Positions 7,430 to 14,613 are shown, numbered from the stretch's first letter. The stretch is DNA of 16,039 nucleotides from Chloroflexota bacterium (GCA_013695255.1 JACDAV010000084.1:1-16039); one strand, 5' to 3'. The notes: generated from the sequence alone by a model not told the origin. Translations and numbers: made by a program.

Positions 7430-9910
7430 TCACGTCCGCCTGTGGGCGATCCCGACGCTCGCCACGCTCGGCGAGGGCCCGCCACGGAAGGGCCGGGTTG
7501 CTGCGGGTCCCGCTGTGCGGCCGGCCAACCGTCGCCGGATCGCCGGGCGCGCCGCCGCCGCTCGCATCGCCAAACCCTCGATCTCGGCGGCGCTGACCGG
7601 GTGGGAGAAGAAGTAGCCCTGGCCGAACGTGCAGCCCAGGGACCGCATCCGATCCGCCTGCCGAGGGGTCTCGATCCCCTCGGCAACCGTGAGGATCCCG
7701 AGCGAGTGGCCGAGGGCCACGATCGCGCTCGCCAGTGCCGCGGACTTCGCGTCGGACTCGCCGGCCTGGACGAACTCCCTGGCGATCTTCAACGCGTCGA
7801 TCGGGAACTGCCGCAGATGGCTCAGCGAGAAGTAACCGGTCCCGAAGTCGTCGATCGCGATCCGGATGCCGAGCCCGCGAAGGGATTCGAGGGTCGAGAC
7901 GGTCGACGCATTCGCCTTCAGCAGCGCCGTCTCCGTGATCTCCAGGTGCAGGCGGGTGGGGTCGAGGCCGGTGTCGGCGAGCGTGGCCTGGACCGCCTGG
8001 ACGAAGCCCGGCTGCCCCAGCTCGCGGGCAGAGACGTTGACGGCCAGGAAGATTCCCGCCTGCTCCGGACCCCATCGGGTGGTCTCCGTGCACGCTTCCC
8101 GGAGGACCCAGCGGCCAATCGCGAAGATGGCCCCGTTCTCCTCGGCGATCTCGATGAAGCTGGCCGGGCCGACGAGCCCGCGTTCGGGGTCCTGCCAGCG
8201 GACGAGCGCCTCGACACCCGCGACGCGACCGGACTGGAGGTCGATGATCGGCTGGTAGACGAGCCGCAACTGGTCGAGCTCCACCAGGCGCTGGAGACTC
8301 GTGCCCACCAGGTTGCGCTCGCGAATGACGGCGTGCATCTCCGGATCGAACACGGCAAAGCTCGCCTTGCCGTTGGCCTTGGCCATGTACATCGCGGCGT
8401 CGGCGTTGCGCATGAGGTCCGATGAGACCTCGCCGGCGCCAAGCGAGCTGGCGATGCCGATGCTCGCGGTCACGGCCACGCTGTGCTCACCGATCTGGTA
8501 CGGCGACCCGAGCTCGCGGACGAGCCGGTTGGCAATGGCGAGCGTGCGCTCGAGGTCCGCGCTGTCGCTCGTCAGGACCGCGAATTCGTCGCCGCCGAGA
8601 CGCGCCACGACGTCACCGTCGCGGGTCGAGCTCGAGATGCGGGACGCCACGGCAACCAGGAGGGCATCCCCCACTGCGTGGCCGAGGGTGTCGTTGACGA
8701 CCTTGAAGTCGTCGAGGTCGATGTACAGGACGGCGGTCGAGCTGGCCGCGCGGCCGGCCCGGATGCGGCCCGGCTGGAGCTCGCGCTCCAGCATGAGCTG
8801 GAACGTCCGCCGGTTCCCCGTCCCGGTGAGCGGGTCGCGTTCTGCGAGGTCTCGCACGTCCCGGAGCAGGAGGGCGCTGCGCATGTTGAGCGCGGCGACC
8901 GCGCTCACCTGTCGGACGACCGATGCGACGCGACGCTCGACCCCGCGAAGGTTGCGCGACCGGTGCTCGAGCACGATGGCGCCAATCACCTGCCCATCGG
9001 CGATCATCGGGCAGACCAGCAGGTTCCGGGCTTCGGGCATGGCGGCCGCCAGGAGCGGATTGGCGTCCGGGTTGATCCGCTTGATCGCGAGCAAATCCCG
9101 CCGGGTCACGGCTTTCCCGACGATTGCGTCCACGTTGCCCGGCGCTGTCCGGTGGTCGGCGCAGCCGCGTGAGGCGAGGGCGGTCACCTGGTCCCCCGAC
9201 GCGCCCAGGACCAGGCCGCGCCCGAACCCGAACCGATCGGCGAGGAGTTCGAGCACGATGGTCGACTGCTGGACGGGGTCGCTCACGTCGTCCAGTCGGG
9301 CGCCCAGATCGACGAGCGTCTGGAGGTCCGCCCGACCGTGGCGCAGCTCCCGTTCGTTCATCGCCGAGAACGCCGACGTCGCCAGCGCGAACAGCCAGAA
9401 GGCCGTGATGTTCAGGACCGGCATCCGGTCGAACGCCACGTCCTGGCCGCCCACGACCTCGATCGGCCGGATGACCTGGGCGGCCTGGGCGTAGAGCACG
9501 ACGAGCTGGAGCAGCGAATGCCAGAGGGCGATCTTCAGGCCCGTCCGGTACGAGGCGAGGAGCGAAACGGCCACGAGGTGGAGATAGACGAGGAACCCGA
9601 TCGAGCTCTGCGTCCCGCCCGTGGCGTACATCGCGCAGGCCAGGTACAAACCGTCGACGAGGAGCAGCGCGCCGAGCAGCGCGACGCCTCGCTGCCCGAG
9701 CCGCCGGCGCACAAGCTCCAGCAGGGCGGTCGTCGCCACATAGCCGGCAGTGACCAGCCCGAGCACCTCGAACGTGGTCCCGAGCGCCTCCGGCCGGACC
9801 GCACTCCACGCCAGCACGATCAGGGCCAGGCCGACCCGGAGCGCCGTCAGGTACGTCATCTTGTCGCTGAGCGCGGTGTAGTCGCCCGGGAGGTGGCCAG
9901 GGCTGGTCAA
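7430..9910 (-). CDS. Membrane GAF-GGDEF-EAL c-di-GMP turnover protein
   Basis: 826 residues. Five or six hydrophobic segments fill residues about 20-185 and form a MASE-like membrane sensor. A GAF domain spans about 205-345. The GGDEF domain (about 355-525) keeps the exact GGDEF (439-443) and an RxxD inhibitory site, R430-D433, five residues upstream, so diguanylate cyclase activity with product feedback is expected. The EAL domain (about 535-780) keeps E567 of EAL, N625, E657, D687-D688, K708, E744 and Q764. The usual KID is KIA, so A710 replaces a conserved Asp, which may weaken phosphodiesterase activity. TTG at 9910 is taken as start: it forms a TTGA overlap with the upstream gene stop, and GAGGA lies 9 nt before it. 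ATG at residue 18 is the alternative. It is co-transcribed with the Pro/Thr repeat protein, suggesting control of a surface behaviour. Confidence 0.93.
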   Translation of the reverse strand: MTSPGHLPGDYTALSDKMTYLTALRVGLALIVLAWSAVRPEALGTTFEVLGLVTAGYVATTALLELVRRRLGQRGVALLGALLLVDGLYLACAMYATGGTQSSIGFLVYLHLVAVSLLASYRTGLKIALWHSLLQLVVLYAQAAQVIRPIEVVGGQDVAFDRMPVLNITAFWLFALATSAFSAMNERELRHGRADLQTLVDLGARLDDVSDPVQQSTIVLELLADRFGFGRGLVLGASGDQVTALASRGCADHRTAPGNVDAIVGKAVTRRDLLAIKRINPDANPLLAAAMPEARNLLVCPMIADGQVIGAIVLEHRSRNLRGVERRVASVVRQVSAVAALNMRSALLLRDVRDLAERDPLTGTGNRRTFQLMLERELQPGRIRAGRAASSTAVLYIDLDDFKVVNDTLGHAVGDALLVAVASRISSSTRDGDVVARLGGDEFAVLTSDSADLERTLAIANRLVRELGSPYQIGEHSVAVTASIGIASSLGAGEVSSDLMRNADAAMYMAKANGKASFAVFDPEMHAVIRERNLVGTSLQRLVELDQLRLVYQPIIDLQSGRVAGVEALVRWQDPERGLVGPASFIEIAEENGAIFAIGRWVLREACTETTRWGPEQAGIFLAVNVSARELGQPGFVQAVQATLADTGLDPTRLHLEITETALLKANASTVSTLESLRGLGIRIAIDDFGTGYFSLSHLRQFPIDALKIAREFVQAGESDAKSAALASAIVALGHSLGILTVAEGIETPRQADRMRSLGCTFGQGYFFSHPVSAAEIEGLAMRAAAARPAIRRRLAGRTAGPAATRPFRGGPSPSVASVGIAHRRT

Positions 9911-10656
9911 CGGTCTTCGTCCTCGAACGCCAGGATCGTCGCCGCGCCCGAGATCGGCGCGGCCCGGAGCTTGGGGTCACGACGATCGATCCGTTCCTGC
10001 ACCGCGAGGAAGAGGAGGACCGCACCCATCAGTCCCAGGGGAAAGCCGAAGGCGGCCGCAACCGCGGCGGCGTTCGGCATCGTCCACGAGGGTCCGACGA
10101 GCCCTGGCACGATTGGCTCGCCGGAGGTGGTCGCTGGACGGAGGGATCCGGGACCGGGCGAGCGGGATCGGGCGGGGGACCCGGCTTGAGCCGGAGACGC
10201 GCTGGCAGCGGTCGACGGGCCCGCGGCCGCCGCCGGCGCCGGGGTGGGCTCGGCTGAACGACCTGACGACGTGATCGGCGCCGCCGGGGTCGTCAGGTTC
10301 GGAGGCGGCAGCGTCGGCGCGGACAGGCGGAGCGTCGGAGGCGGCAGCGTCTGCGTGGTCAGGGCCGGCAGCTCCACGGTCAGCGTCGCCGTCGGCAGGG
10401 GTACGGTCAGTGAGAGCGAGGCCGTGGGGAGGGGCAGCGTCGGCACTTCCAGGGTCGCCGTCGGCAGGGCCAGGGTCGCCGTCGGCAGGGGCAGGGGCGG
10501 CAGGGTCAGGCTGGGCGTCGGCAGCGGCAGGGTCGGCACTGCCAGCGTCGCCGTCGGCAGCGGCAAGGCGGCCGACGACACGGGAGCGATTGGCACGAGG
10601 ACGATCCATCCGGCGAGAAGAACGGCGGCGCACGCGCGTCGCGAGAGCTGGTGCAC
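9907..10656 (-). CDS. Secreted or membrane-anchored Pro/Thr repeat protein
   Basis: 249 residues and no recognised family. The GTG start at 10656 gives HQLSRRAC and a hydrophobic segment (10-26) ending in SSA, a plausible signal peptide. An in-frame reading begins upstream at 10884, but it is Arg-rich, has no signal and is rejected. GGGG lies about 7 nt before the GTG. Residues 30-121 are a low-complexity array of LPLPTATL-like units (LP-x-PT, VPTLPLPT), followed by a Ser/Ala/Pro linker. A membrane segment follows at about 197-219 (AAFGFPLGLMGAVLLFLAV), then a charged tail. This resembles an extracytoplasmic stalk held by a C-terminal anchor, like cell-wall-spanning proteins. The stop overlaps the start of the c-di-GMP gene (TTGA), so the two are likely translated together. 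Function unknown. Confidence 0.7.
   Translation of the reverse strand: MHQLSRRACAAVLLAGWIVLVPIAPVSSAALPLPTATLAVPTLPLPTPSLTLPPLPLPTATLALPTATLEVPTLPLPTASLSLTVPLPTATLTVELPALTTQTLPPPTLRLSAPTLPPPNLTTPAAPITSSGRSAEPTPAPAAAAGPSTAASASPAQAGSPARSRSPGPGSLRPATTSGEPIVPGLVGPSWTMPNAAAVAAAFGFPLGLMGAVLLFLAVQERIDRRDPKLRAAPISGAATILAFEDEDR
10294..10569 (-). repeat. DNA encoding the LPLPTATL-like repeat array
   Basis: Imperfect repeats of 12-36 bp built on GTCGCCGTCGGCAG(G/C)GGCAG (plus-strand reading) encode residues 30-121 of the Pro/Thr protein. Repeat units are of uneven length, as expected from slippage in a coding low-complexity tract. They lack the even spacing of CRISPR spacers. Confidence 0.7.
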
Positions 10657-10903
10657 GAAGTCGCCCCTGGCCTGTTGAACCGGACCTGCCGATCGTTCAG
10701 TCGTCGAGTGAGCCGAGGCGCTGTCGCCAGGCGCCGACGCAGTACCCCGACTATCGTCCCTTCCAGATGCGTCGCAACCGGACCTTCGTACTTGGCCGCG
10801 GGATTTCGTGGCGGGCGCGCACCATCGGACGGCCGGGTGGCCCGCTCCGCACATGCCGCCGCCTCGCCGCCCCGGCCGGCACACGCGGCGGAGTCCCCGG
10901 ACG

Positions 10904-10909
10904 TAAGAT
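10904..10909 (+). promoter_or_regulatory. Candidate -10 element (TAAGAT) for the cupin gene, leaderless layout
   Basis: TAAGAT lies exactly 6 nt before the ATG at 10916, and there is no Shine-Dalgarno sequence between them. The identical hexamer with the identical 6-nt spacing precedes the GTG at 14522 on the other strand. The rest of the 259-bp divergent gap (10657-10915) showed no gene and no clear operator. Confidence 0.5.
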
Positions 10910-10915
10910 CGGCCA

Positions 10916-11263
10916 ATGGAGCTCGACCCGGTACGGACGAATCCCGGCCTCTATCGCGTGGTCATGGAGAACGAGCGCGTGCGGGTGCTCGAGTACCGGG
11001 ACCAGCCCGGCGATCGCACCACCCCGCATCGGCATCCGGACAGCGTCATGCACACGCTCAGCTCGTTCCGTCGTCGTCTCGCGTCGGGCGGCCGAGAGGT
11101 GGACGTGGAGATCCAGGCCGGGACGACGCGCTGGCTTGCCGCCCAGGAGCATTCTGGCGAGAACATCGGCGAGACCGAGTCGCACGCGATCTTCGTCGAG
11201 CTGAAGGAGGGCAGCGGCTCCGAGCTGGGCGAGAGGAGCGCACTCGGGCCCCAGGACGGCTGA
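10916..11263 (+). CDS. Small single-domain cupin, BauB-like
   Basis: 115 residues forming one small beta-barrel of the cupin superfamily. The first cupin motif is TPHRHPDSVMHTL (about 41-53), with the metal-ligand pattern HxH. The second is degenerate around WLAAQEHSGENIGETESHAIFVELK, which matches the H-x-x-x-N-x-G-D/E-T ending of BauB-type proteins (annotated with beta-alanine degradation, true reaction unclear). The N-terminal VVMENERVRVLEYRDQPGD is typical of that group. The ATG start is supported by the TAAGAT box 6 nt upstream. Seventy-nine bases separate it from the DUF1611 gene, which has its own putative promoter, so the link to amino-acid metabolism is by neighbourhood only. It may bind a metal and act as an enzyme or a small-molecule binder. 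Confidence 0.75.
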   Translation: MELDPVRTNPGLYRVVMENERVRVLEYRDQPGDRTTPHRHPDSVMHTLSSFRRRLASGGREVDVEIQAGTTRWLAAQEHSGENIGETESHAIFVELKEGSGSELGERSALGPQDG

Positions 11264-11327
11264 CCGGTCTGTTGGCCTCCGCGCTGACGGGCCCACGCGG
11301 GCCGCTCCATCCGCGTCCTGCAGCCGA

Positions 11328-11333
11328 TAGACT
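11328..11333 (+). promoter_or_regulatory. Candidate -10 element (TAGACT) for the dgcN-dgcA operon
   Basis: TAGACT (TAnnnT) lies 9 nt before the ATG at 11343, with no Shine-Dalgarno sequence in between, suggesting a leaderless transcript. A small GGCCC/GGGCC hairpin (11290-11303) sits just upstream and may end the cupin transcript; it has no T-run. Confidence 0.4.
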
Positions 11334-11342
11334 CCGCCGACG

Positions 11343-12467
11343 ATGCCTCCCGACCGCCCGCGCCGTCTGGCGATCCTGACCGAGGGTCAGTTCGGGTTCC
11401 ACCACGGGAAGACCGCGATGGGCGTGATCCGCTACGGGACGGACCCGGTCGCCGCCGTCCTCGACTCCACGCTGGCCGGCCGGAACGTGCGGGAGTGGCT
11501 GCCCGATCGCGACATCCCGATCCTCGCCGCCCTCGGGGATGCGCTGGCGCTGCCCGAGCCGCCGACCGTGCTGCTGATCGGCATCGCCCCGACGGGTGGC
11601 AGGCTGCCGGTCTCGTGGCGGGCGACGATCCTCGAGGCGATCGGGGCCGGGCTTGACCTCCACTCCGGTCTCCACACATTTCTGGGCGACGACCCGGAGC
11701 TCGCGGCGGCGGCTCGTGCCGCGGAAGTTGAGATCGTGGACTACCGCCGCCCACCGGCACGGATGGAGACGTCGAGCGGGCGCCGCCACCGGCCGGGCTC
11801 GCGGGTGATCCTGACGGTGGGGACCGATTGCGCCATCGGCAAGATGTCCGTGGCACTCGAGCTGCGCCGGGCGGCGGTCGCGTCGGGCGCGTCGACCTCG
11901 TTCGTCCCGACGGGGCAGACCGGGATCATGATCGATGGCTGGGGGGTCGCGGTCGACCGGGTCATCGCCGACTTTCTCCAGGGCACCACGGAGTGGCTGG
12001 TCGAGGAGGGCGAGCGGCGCGGCGACTGGGTCCTCGTCGAGGGCCAGGGTTCCCTCGACCATCCAGCCTACTCGTCCGTCACGCTGGGTCTCATCCACGG
12101 AGCCACGCCGCATGCCATGGTGCTCGTCCACCGGGTCGGTCTCGAGGAGCACGACTTCGATCACCTGCCGGAGTGCTCGTTCCCGATCGCGCCGCTGCCG
12201 CCGTTCATCGCCCTCCACGAGCAGGTCGCCGGGCTCGTGGCACCGTCCCGGGTGGTGGCCGTGGCGCTCAACACGCGGTCACTCGAGTCGGAGGACGACG
12301 CCCGCGCCGAGATCGCGCGAGTCGCGGCGCTGACCGGGCTGCCGTGCGACGACCCGGTCCGGTTCGGCGCCGAGGCGCTGTGGGCGCGGATTGCACCCGC
12401 GGTCGAGGCACTGCCCTGGGTGGTCGAGAACGACGCCCGTACGCCGGGGCTCGAGTTCGCGCGATGA
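11343..12467 (+). CDS. dgcN: DUF1611 family protein, probable D-glutamate N-acetyltransferase (DgcN)
   Basis: 374 residues, the full length of the DUF1611 family. An N-terminal Rossmann-like domain (about 8-145) is followed by a P-loop-type C-terminal domain with GTDCAIGKMS (160-169), the TGQTG motif (190-194), EGQGSLDHPAYS (233-244) and the HGA region (252-254), all family hallmarks. DUF1611 members paired with an enolase-superfamily epimerase have been described as DgcN, which acetylates D-glutamate using acetyl-CoA; the partner DgcA then racemises N-acetyl-D-glutamate. The immediate ATGA overlap with such an epimerase supports that role here. Activity on another D-amino acid or peptide cannot be excluded. 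The start ATG is the first codon of a likely leaderless mRNA (TAGACT 9 nt upstream). Confidence 0.82.
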   Translation: MPPDRPRRLAILTEGQFGFHHGKTAMGVIRYGTDPVAAVLDSTLAGRNVREWLPDRDIPILAALGDALALPEPPTVLLIGIAPTGGRLPVSWRATILEAIGAGLDLHSGLHTFLGDDPELAAAARAAEVEIVDYRRPPARMETSSGRRHRPGSRVILTVGTDCAIGKMSVALELRRAAVASGASTSFVPTGQTGIMIDGWGVAVDRVIADFLQGTTEWLVEEGERRGDWVLVEGQGSLDHPAYSSVTLGLIHGATPHAMVLVHRVGLEEHDFDHLPECSFPIAPLPPFIALHEQVAGLVAPSRVVAVALNTRSLESEDDARAEIARVAALTGLPCDDPVRFGAEALWARIAPAVEALPWVVENDARTPGLEFAR

Positions 12468-13537
12468 CCCTGGACGTTCGCGCCACCACGCTCGTCCTGG
12501 CCCTTCGCGATCCACTCCGGATCGCCCGCAGCTCCCACGGTGCGGGGCGCACGTCCACGACCGTGATTCTGGAGGTGGAGAGCGATGCGTTCCCCGGGTT
12601 GGTCGGCATGGGGGAGGGTTATCCGGACCGGTTCTATGGCGAGACGCCGGAGACGGTGACGTCCGTGCTGCCCGTGCTGGTCGAGGCGGTGGGCCGGCCG
12701 GAGGCATCGGCCGAGTGGCTCGAGCACGCGGCTGGCTCGATGGCCGCTGCGATCCGTTGGAACGGCGCGGCGAAGTGCGCCCTCGACATCGCGCTCCACG
12801 ACCTCGTCGGCAAGGCGCTCGGTGTCCCGGTCCACCGACTCCTGGGGCTGCCGGCGGAGATCCCGCCGACGGACTTCACGCTGGGCATCGACACGGCGGC
12901 GATCGTGGCGGATCGGGCGCGCCGCGCCGCCGGTTTCCCGGCCCTCAAGATCAAGGTCGGCGGACCCCAGGACGTCGCCACGCTCGAGGCGGTCCGCGCC
13001 GTCTACGACGGTCCGCTGCGGGTCGACGCCAACACTGGCTGGGAGCCGGAGGCGGCGGTGCGGCTGCTGCCCGAGCTGGAGCGCCTGGGAGTGGAGCTCG
13101 TCGAGCAGCCGTTCCCGGCCCACCGGATCGATCAGCTCCGCTGGCTCCAGGAGCGATCCCGGCTGCCGATCATCGCCGACGAGAGCGCGGTGACGATCGA
13201 GGATCTCGACGGCCTCCGCGGCGCGGTCGCCGGCGTGAACGTCAAGCTCGCCAAGTGCGGTGGTGTGGGACCCGCCCGGCGGATGCTGGCGCGCGCCCGG
13301 GAGCTCGGCTTCCGGACGTTCCTCGGCTGCATGGAGGAGACGTCGATCGGGATCGCCGCGTCGGCCGCCGTCGCCAGCCTCGCGGACTGGGTGGATCTCG
13401 ACGGCAACCTGCTGCTCGCGGACGACCCGTGGGCAGGGCTGGACCTGGACGATGAGTGCCGATGGACCCTGACCGAGCGTCCCGGCCTGGGCCTCCACCG
13501 GCGGCTTCCCGAGGGGGCCGGCGTTCCGGTCGCCTGA
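12464..13537 (+). CDS. dgcA: Enolase-superfamily dipeptide epimerase / N-acetyl-D-glutamate racemase (DgcA type)
   Basis: 357 residues with an N-terminal capping domain and a C-terminal TIM barrel. Visible catalytic features of the muconate-lactonising subgroup are the KxK pair K162/K164 (LKIKVGG), metal ligands D188 (VDANTGW), E214 (EQPF) and D239 (ADES), and the second-side lysines in NVKLAKCGG (K261, K264). GCMEETSIGIAASAAVA (289-305) and DLDGN follow. These match L-Ala-D/L-Glu epimerases and the DgcA racemase. Pairing with a DUF1611 gene through an ATGA overlap favours conversion of N-acetyl-D-glutamate to N-acetyl-L-glutamate. A dipeptide-epimerase role in peptidoglycan recycling is the alternative, and substrate cannot be told from motifs alone. 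An apparent longer frame starting at 11828 runs inside the upstream gene and is discarded. Confidence 0.87.
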   Translation: MTLDVRATTLVLALRDPLRIARSSHGAGRTSTTVILEVESDAFPGLVGMGEGYPDRFYGETPETVTSVLPVLVEAVGRPEASAEWLEHAAGSMAAAIRWNGAAKCALDIALHDLVGKALGVPVHRLLGLPAEIPPTDFTLGIDTAAIVADRARRAAGFPALKIKVGGPQDVATLEAVRAVYDGPLRVDANTGWEPEAAVRLLPELERLGVELVEQPFPAHRIDQLRWLQERSRLPIIADESAVTIEDLDGLRGAVAGVNVKLAKCGGVGPARRMLARARELGFRTFLGCMEETSIGIAASAAVASLADWVDLDGNLLLADDPWAGLDLDDECRWTLTERPGLGLHRRLPEGAGVPVA

Positions 13538-13578
13538 CCGCGCTCGCGGGCCGCCCTCCGTCGCTCAGAATGCGTTGG

Positions 13579-13611
13579 TGTGGACAAGTTGGTGGACGAG
13601 AAGGTGGACAA
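13579..13611 (-). promoter_or_regulatory. Three DnaA-box-like 9-mers at 12-bp spacing
   Basis: Read on the minus strand, TTGTCCACA (13579-13587), TCGTCCACC (13591-13599) and TTGTCCACC (13603-13611) recur with a 12-bp period. The first equals the DnaA box form common in high-GC bacteria; the others differ at one or two positions. They lie 42 bp after the dgcA stop, in a 237-bp non-coding gap. No dnaA, dnaN or AT-rich unwinding element is nearby, so an origin is not claimed. Confidence 0.4.
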
Positions 13612-13640
13612 ATCCCCTTCTGCCGACCTGACGCCGGTCC

Positions 13641-13774
13641 TACGATGGTCTTCAGCCGGTCGCCGAGCCCCCGGAGAAGGGAAGACCGGAACCCGCGGCA
13701 CCACTCACGGTCACCGGCCCCAGCCGCCGCGGTGACGCCCGGATCGTGGCGCCTTGGGAGAGGAGGGCACGCCA
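13641..13774 (+). promoter_or_regulatory. Possible promoter and structured leader before the 125-residue protein gene
   Basis: TACGAT (13641-13646) could be a -10 box; the -35 region is poor (TTCTGC, 17-bp spacer). Downstream, GGTCTTC (13647-13653) can pair with GAAGACC (13681-13687), and GTCACCG (13710-13716) with CGGTGAC (13730-13736). The leader ends with the SD AGGAGGG (13761-13767). No known riboswitch was recognised. Confidence 0.3.
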
Positions 13775-14152
13775 TTGTTGGATTCACGCAGCCCTGAACG
13801 TCCGGCCTCGGTCGACGCCATCGAGTTCGTCCGCTTCTGCTATCGCCGTCGTCGGGTGGGCTGGCCGGAGCTCTACGACGAGATGTGCGCCGTCGCCGGC
13901 CGGGGCCTGTACCGGGGCTGGGGAAGCGACGAGCTGCGGGCGGAGGGCATCGGCTTCAGCCTGTTCGAGATGCCGGCCCTTGCGGTCGTCGTCCACCGCG
14001 TGGCGGCCGAGGAGCACGAGCGCCGCCGGATCGATCGAGCGATCGCGGCCGAGGCAGCCGCTTGCCACCCGGCCACGGAGCCGGCCACCGAGTCGACCGG
14101 GCCGGACTCCGCCGGCGCGCTCGGTTACGCGCGAGCGACAGGCGGCGTCTGA
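13775..14152 (+). CDS. Uncharacterised 125-residue protein
   Basis: I do not recognise a family. TTG 13775 is taken as start because AGGAGGG ends 7 nt upstream; a TTG at 13778 or 13754 in the same frame is possible. The conserved-looking core, about residues 14-72, reads as two helices around VRFCYRRRRVGWPELYDEM and a following GRGLYRGWGSDELRAEGIGFSLFEMPALAVVV, with many aromatic and charged residues, suggesting a small folded helical or winged domain. Residues about 78-98 form a charged helix, and the last 28 residues look disordered (Pro/Thr/Ser/Gly). There is no signal peptide or membrane segment. It is a single gene, closed by a strong hairpin terminator, and codon use (GC-rich third positions) is like that of its neighbours. 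It may bind nucleic acid, given the RRRR patch, but that is speculation. Confidence 0.65.
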   Translation: MLDSRSPERPASVDAIEFVRFCYRRRRVGWPELYDEMCAVAGRGLYRGWGSDELRAEGIGFSLFEMPALAVVVHRVAAEEHERRRIDRAIAAEAAACHPATEPATESTGPDSAGALGYARATGGV

Positions 14153-14185
14153 GGCACATCGCCTCGTCGACATCGACCACGAGGA

Positions 14186-14212
14186 AACCCCCGCCGGCGA
14201 CCGGCGGGGGTT
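14186..14212. terminator. Strong 12-bp hairpin terminator between convergent genes
   Basis: AACCCCCGCCGG (14186-14197) pairs perfectly with CCGGCGGGGGTT (14201-14212) around a CGA loop. It is 33 nt after the stop of the 125-residue protein gene and about 80 nt beyond the stop of the convergent 75-residue gene. It is followed by TCTCGCTTCT on the plus strand and TTTCCTC on the minus strand, so it could serve both directions despite short T tracts. Confidence 0.8.
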
Positions 14213-14294
14213 CTCGCTTCTGGCTCTGTGGCGACGGGGCATGCGCCCGCCGAGGTCGGAGGCGGAGCTCCGCGACACCATCCGCCCGAGGTTT

Positions 14295-14522
14295 TCAGGC
14301 CCGGATCCGGCGCCGGGCCATCTCGCCCTCGATCTGGCGCTCCGCCTCGACATAGCGGTCGATCTGCTCGCGCAGCTGATTTGCCTCCGGCGTGTAGAGG
14401 TGCACCTGCTGCTGGAGGATGTACGAGAGCCGCCGGCTGGTCATGCGGGCATGGTCGAGGTTCTTCATCAGGACCAGCGGATCCATGGCCGCCAGGTCCG
14501 ATGGGTGGTACATCTGCTTCAC
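14295..14522 (-). CDS. Uncharacterised 75-residue helical protein
   Basis: No family recognised. The 75 residues are highly charged and predicted helical, with a likely coiled coil from about residue 44 to the end (TPEANQLREQIDRYVEAERQ and beyond). There is no membrane segment or signal peptide. GTG 14522 is chosen because TAAGAT lies exactly 6 nt upstream, the same leaderless layout as the cupin gene; ATG 14513 (MYHPSDL) is the alternative. It lies 91 bp downstream of pspA on the same strand but appears to have its own promoter. Its helical nature and position suggest it could partner with the PspA coiled coil, which is only a guess from location. The DNA between its stop and the terminator holds no other gene. 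Confidence 0.65.
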   Translation of the reverse strand: MKQMYHPSDLAAMDPLVLMKNLDHARMTSRRLSYILQQQVHLYTPEANQLREQIDRYVEAERQIEGEMARRRIRA

Positions 14523-14528
14523 GGCGCC

Positions 14529-14534
14529 ATCTTA
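14529..14534 (-). promoter_or_regulatory. Candidate -10 element (TAAGAT) for the 75-residue gene
   Basis: On the minus strand TAAGAT ends 6 nt before the GTG at 14522, identical in sequence and spacing to the element at 10904-10909. No Shine-Dalgarno sequence is present, so a leaderless transcript is likely. Confidence 0.5.
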
Positions 14535-14613
14535 GCGATGCGCGGAGCGCTGCCCCACTGCGCCGTGGACGGGGCCGGACGGAGCGGGCGTCGGCGGCGT
14601 CGATCGGAGGCGG

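Noticed and set aside
10294..10569. CRISPR array or non-coding tandem repeats.
   Set aside because: Units are uneven, contiguous and in frame within a coding sequence with signal peptide and anchor; there are no spacers.
10657..10884. Upstream extension of the Pro/Thr protein and short plus-strand frames in the 10657-10915 gap.
   Set aside because: Arg/Gly/Cys-rich composition without family features; the signal peptide starts at GTG 10656.
13579..13611. Chromosomal origin of replication.
   Set aside because: Only three boxes, no AT-rich unwinding region and no dnaA/dnaN nearby; kept only as DnaA-box-like sites.
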